From Pontederia crassipes (lineage: Eukaryota; Streptophyta; Magnoliopsida; Commelinales; Pontederiaceae), in the NCBI GenBank assembly GCA_030549335.1, contig CM060187.1, forward strand, positions 58,114,203 to 58,178,202: a stretch of 64,000 bases of DNA, in the 5' to 3' direction. Under the pieces are notes generated by a model. It was not told where the DNA came from and did not search any database. It was given only the letters and a program-made list of their open reading frames with translations. Each line of letters begins with the position of its first letter. Positions within the stretch are counted from its first letter, which is position 1. The position numbers were made by a program, and so were the translations under genes. This document shows, piece after piece, positions 60,374 through 64,000 of the stretch.

Positions 60374-61210
60374 TGCCAACCTTGTCACTTCGCTGAGTCG
60401 CTGGCATGCTTTCTTGTCTAATAGCATTTGTTTCAAGATCCATAGTCTTTTTGCGTATTTTTGTGGAAGATGTCTAGTAAATAGGTGAGTAAAAGAGAAA
60501 TCATACTGGTCTATTGATGATGGTTCACATTTACCCGTAAAGCCTTCAATGTTTAGCGTGCTTAATCGTTATTCGTGGTTCATGTTGACGATAAGATGAC
60601 TTTATATTCATTAAAAAAGTAATGAACCACTTAAAAGAATAATGGGAAGTTAAATTTTATATGTTTATGTTATTCATTATTGTAGTAACTCACTTGTTCA
60701 ATTTTATCTCTTTTTTTTTGTCTTTGAAAAGTATGTTAGCAATTTGCATCTAGGTATACGAATTTCCTTCTAATACAAAAATCTTATTTCACTTTGTATT
60801 TGTTCCTTTGGCATTAAAAATAAAAAGATATTATAACTAAATAAAAAATGAGATAAGAGATTCATATGATTTAAGATTTTGGTACCAAGCTCAAAACACA
60901 TGCACTTAATTGGGAGGTCGGATAAAGTTTATTTTTTTTAAGATCCATATGTTTAATTCTTTTTGGCACCCACTTCACTTGGGACCGCTGGTGTGTCCGG
61001 GATTAATGGCATCTAACTCTCTATTTTGGAAAACCGAAATATTTAGGAAAACCGAAATTATAATTTTCGATTGAAGAGTGAAAGGTATTCTAAATTGGGG
61101 TTTCAAAATTGAATATTTATATATCAAAATGAGGTGTGGTGGAGTGATAAGTGATTCTTGGTCGTATAAGTAAGGGTTCAAGTTCGAATTTTGATAATAT
61201 AAAAAAGGAG
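60374..61210. other. 3' flank of UXS and intergenic DNA
   Basis: Probable UXS 3' UTR, then AT-rich sequence. No gene or element end is recognised. Confidence 0.5.
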
Positions 61211-61934
61211 CCTTAATGCCACTCTAAAATTCTTAATGCCACTCCACTTTTACCCATTTTACCTTTACTTTTTGAAACTATAAAATCTTTTATAATAATG
61301 AAAGATCAAGAGTCATCTCTCTCTTTTCAACATAGAATTTATTATTTTATAATAATTAGCATTAAAAGTCTTCATTCTTTTTATAATATTAGAAGATCAA
61401 AAATCCCTTTTCTCTTTCTTCAAAAATAAGTTTATTATTATAAATAATATATGTGAAAATTTTTCTAACATTATAATTTTTACTTTGTATATAATTGTTA
61501 ACAGTGTCTATATTTTATTCAGCTTATTTAATATTTTAATATTTATTTTATTCGGTTTATTTGACATAGCGTCACATTTTAGTGCCATAATAAATATAAA
61601 AATATTAAATAAGCTGAATAAAATATAGTCACAGTGAGACAACAAATATAGTATAACAAAGTAAAAATGATAATATTAAAACATTTCATGTTAATTATTT
61701 TAAAAAATAATTTTATTTTTGAAGAAATAGAAAAGGGATCTTTGATCTTATAATATTATAAAAAATATACTTTTGATGCTAATTATTATAAAGTAATAAA
61801 TTCTGTTGAAAAAAGAGAGGAGACTCTTCAACTTTCACTATTAAAAGAATATAAGTTGATTTTATAGTTTAAAAAAGTAAGGATAAAATGGGTAAGAGAG
61901 GAGTGGCATTAAGAATTATGGAGTGGCATTAAGG
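61211..61934. mobile_element. Foldback MITE, almost entirely palindromic
   Basis: It starts ccttaatgccactc and ends gagtggcattaagg. Each arm carries the aatgccact word twice near its tip. The inversion continues nearly to the centre (about 61570), where cagcttatttaatatttt faces its complement. The hairpin arms are therefore about 340 bp. A possible 8-bp flanking repeat ataaaaaa occurs on both sides, not exactly at the ends. No coding capacity. Class uncertain, perhaps Mutator-like. Confidence 0.75.
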
Positions 61935-62128
61935 GCACCCAAGATAAAAAATTCTCTTAAGAATTTCACGATGCGAAATAATCTTATCGAATTAGTTGAG
62001 CTCGACTTGTGAACCGTACGCATAATTATTAAAGCCACACATGTTAAATCCAACACCATTTCCATTTGCGGAGGGCTGGCTATTGAAAAATTGAATACTT
62101 ATATCGAGAGGTTTGTCAAACATGGAGT
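61935..62128. other. Short unassigned spacer
   Basis: No feature is recognised. Confidence 0.4.
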
Positions 62129-62835
62129 TAGGGTTGTTCATCTGACCCGATTTCACCTAGTTCGGGCCGGATTAGTGGTCGGGTCATACCTGACCCAACT
62201 TGACCCCAACTCAATGAGGTTTTGGGTCGGGTATGAGTTCTCAACCCGTGTCGACCTGATCCAAAGTCTCAAAAAAAAATATTTTTATTTATTTATTTAC
62301 TTAATTTTCGTTGATTCATGTTCATGAGATTCGACAGAATTTTACGCTGACTGTCGGGGCCTCACACAACCCTCATCCTTTATCCGGGCTTGAGACCGGC
62401 TATAAAACATAGGCGGAGTTCACATTTTCAAAGGATAACAGGCAAAATTTTTATTAGAAATTTGCCTATTTGAGTTATCCAGTACATTTTCTATGCTTTG
62501 TCCTACCTAAAATTTTGGAGGTAGGGTCAGAGAAAATAGGCTTAATGAGATCACACTAGTACCATCTCTAGGCTTTATTGTTGTTGTTGTATTTACTTAA
62601 TTTTAATTCTATATTTATTTCAAAATTTTAAAAAATAAAATCAATCATTCTAAATATGGAAATAATATTTCCATATTGTGAAATCTTACTTTAAGTCTTA
62701 AAATAAATATTAAATAATATTTTTTATAAGTAAGAGAAAAAAAAAAAGAAAAAAGGGTGATCGGATGATCCGATCACTTGACCCGAACTAGGTCGAGTTG
62801 GGTCGGATTTACTGACCATATGGGCAGCGGACTTA
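62129..62835. mobile_element. hAT-type MITE remnant with GGGTCGGG arms, interrupted
   Basis: It starts tagggttgttcatctgaccc, like the intact relative at 62981, and has the same gacccgacc-rich arms around an AT-rich core. The right end is eroded and no target duplication is visible. The chimeric retro-insertion 62309-62589 sits in its core. Confidence 0.55.
62309..62589 (+). mobile_element. Chimeric retro-insertion: inverted UXS intron 6 plus (TTG)n tail
   Basis: A 281-bp insert with exact 15-bp target repeats tatttacttaatttt (62294-62308 and 62590-62604). 62309-62571 is the reverse complement of UXS-intron sequence about 58502-58763, comprising 147 bp of the intron and the first about 115 bp of retroposon copy 3. 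62572-62589 (ggctttattgttgttgttg) is the retroposon tail in the forward sense. An inverted 5' part joined to a forward 3' tail is the signature of twin priming. Confidence 0.8.
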
Positions 62836-62972
62836 CCCGATTAAATTTGGAGTAAATTATTTCTTATTTGAGCTCATTATCACTAATGCCACTGCAATAT
62901 GCTATACATAGTGGTGATTAAAAATGAAAAAGTGGTCATATAAAATATATAATATAAAAAAGAGATACTAAT
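62836..62972. other. Spacer between two hAT-type MITEs
   Basis: No feature is recognised. Confidence 0.4.
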
Positions 62973-62980
62973 AAATAAAT

Positions 62981-63363
62981 TAGGGATGTTCACCGGGTCA
63001 GTGAACCCGACGACTCGATCCGACCCAACCTAATTTGGGTTGGGTCAGACCCGACCCGACCCGAACCCAACCCGATGACCGACCTTTTTATTTTTTTTTA
63101 ATTTTTTACTTAATTTTAGCCCTATACTTAATTTAAAATGAAAAATATTAAAGTAAAACATTTTATTATGAAAATAATGTTCAACTATTCAGAAAACATA
63201 CTTTATATTTTATTATAGTTATTAACTATTTTTTTATATTAAAATAAATATAAAAAGTAAGATTTTTTTTTAAAAAAAAGGTGGTTTTCTGCCCCAAGAG
63301 GCGTTGACCCGACCCGACCAAAAGTCGGATTTGTTCACTCAACTCGACCCATGAACACCCCTA
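62981..63363. mobile_element. hAT-type MITE with exact 8-bp target duplication
   Basis: The left end is tagggatgttcaccgggtc. The right end in reverse complement is taggggtgttcatgggtc. aaataaat flanks both ends exactly (62973-62980 and 63364-63371). The arms are rich in gacccgaccc words and the 383-bp element has no coding region. TAGGG termini and 8-bp duplications fit hAT. Confidence 0.85.
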
Positions 63364-64000
63364 AAATAAATATTCTTCTTAATCTTTAAGGTGATGTTTG
63401 GTTGTGGATAGATGGAATATTCAGCTTTATTCTCTGCATACGACTTATTCAAGTCGATTGACGCACAATATTTCTCAGCAAAATGATCGTTGTTATCATT
63501 TTTGTGTGTTAAACAAAAGGTGTTAAATAAATTGTATTCCAGTATTTCATCTGAACATCATAACCCAAAAAAAACCCCAACAATATTAAACACATTTTGG
63601 ATGTCGTGCCTTATTCTAATTTCGACCTCCGTTTAACGATATTCTTCAGATTCCCATAATAAACATTTATTCGACCACTTTCGATCACTTATTCTAGAAC
63701 CAAATGACGCCTAACACGTGGAAACAAAGGAGAAAATGATTATATTTCATCTCCAACGATTTTTGTAATTAATTATAACATTCTATGAGAATTTTAATAA
63801 CATGATGTTAATAATGATTTAGCACTTTCCCAACAAAATGAGTAAATATTTTGCTAGTTTGCATTACATGAATTTGAACATTCATTATTAATTACAATAT
63901 ATTTTATAAAAGTTTAAAAGATAATTATACTGGAAATCCACTAACCTCAACTCAAGCATTCGGAGCACAATCAAGTTCGAATGAAAATAATTTATCATAT
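63364..64000. other. Terminal interval, nothing recognised
   Basis: AT-rich DNA to the window end, with no supported gene, RNA or element. Confidence 0.5.

Noticed and set aside
58502-62589. Simple inverted segmental duplication of the UXS intron
   Set aside because: Exact 15-bp target repeats and a forward (TTG)n tail at one end fit retroposition better than duplication.

Overview
The window is nuclear DNA of a flowering plant. The evidence is spliced genes with plant-specific family members, Sirevirus-type and chromovirus fossils, a CACTA element, a Helitron, many MITEs and an intron-less nuclear tRNA gene. GC-rich HSP70 coding exons set in AT-rich, repeat-filled intergenic DNA lean slightly towards a monocot, but this is weak. 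No species is claimed.

Layout. 1-3.9 kb: a candidate last exon and a Mutator-type MITE with 9-bp target repeats. 4-13.4 kb: a chaperone cluster made of an HSP20-like (alpha-crystallin fold) gene on the + strand and two HSP70 genes in tandem on the - strand, one canonical with a C-terminal EEVD and one divergent without it. 13.4-28 kb: AT-rich repeats, then a non-autonomous CACTA transposon (3-bp target repeats) split by an old Sirevirus-like Ty1/copia fossil. 28.9-31.4 kb: a Ty3/gypsy chromovirus remnant. 31.4-36.5 kb: MITEs and a 134-bp GAA tract. 37.1-41.9 kb: a six-exon ERAD-class E2 (UBC7/UBE2G2 type) gene. 43.7 kb: tRNA-Arg(CCG). 46.7-51.7 kb: a 5-kb non-autonomous Helitron. 52.5-54.3 kb: a CUE/coiled-coil protein gene. 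56.5-60.4 kb: a complete twelve-exon cytosolic UDP-xylose synthase gene. 61-63.4 kb: a foldback MITE and two hAT-type MITEs.

The gene orders recall Arabidopsis, where (from memory) an HSP20-like gene adjoins HSC70 genes (At5g02480-02500) and UXS3 adjoins UBC7 (At5g59290/59300). Both neighbourhoods may therefore be old angiosperm linkages, here pulled apart by transposons.

The most interesting material is retroposition by-products. (1) A 676-bp insertion with perfect 15-bp target repeats in an E2-gene intron carries an exon-intron junction of the RNA polymerase II subunit gene RPB2 joined to a short (TTG)n-tailed retroposon. (2) A 281-bp insertion with perfect 15-bp target repeats near the UXS gene carries an inverted piece of UXS intron 6 plus the (TTG)n tail, the structure expected from twin priming on a UXS pre-mRNA containing the retroposon. 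(3) At least five tiny insertions, 17-29 bp of 'short C/T-rich head + A9-A17', are each flanked by 9-17 bp target repeats. They look like near-zero-length poly(A) retroposons.
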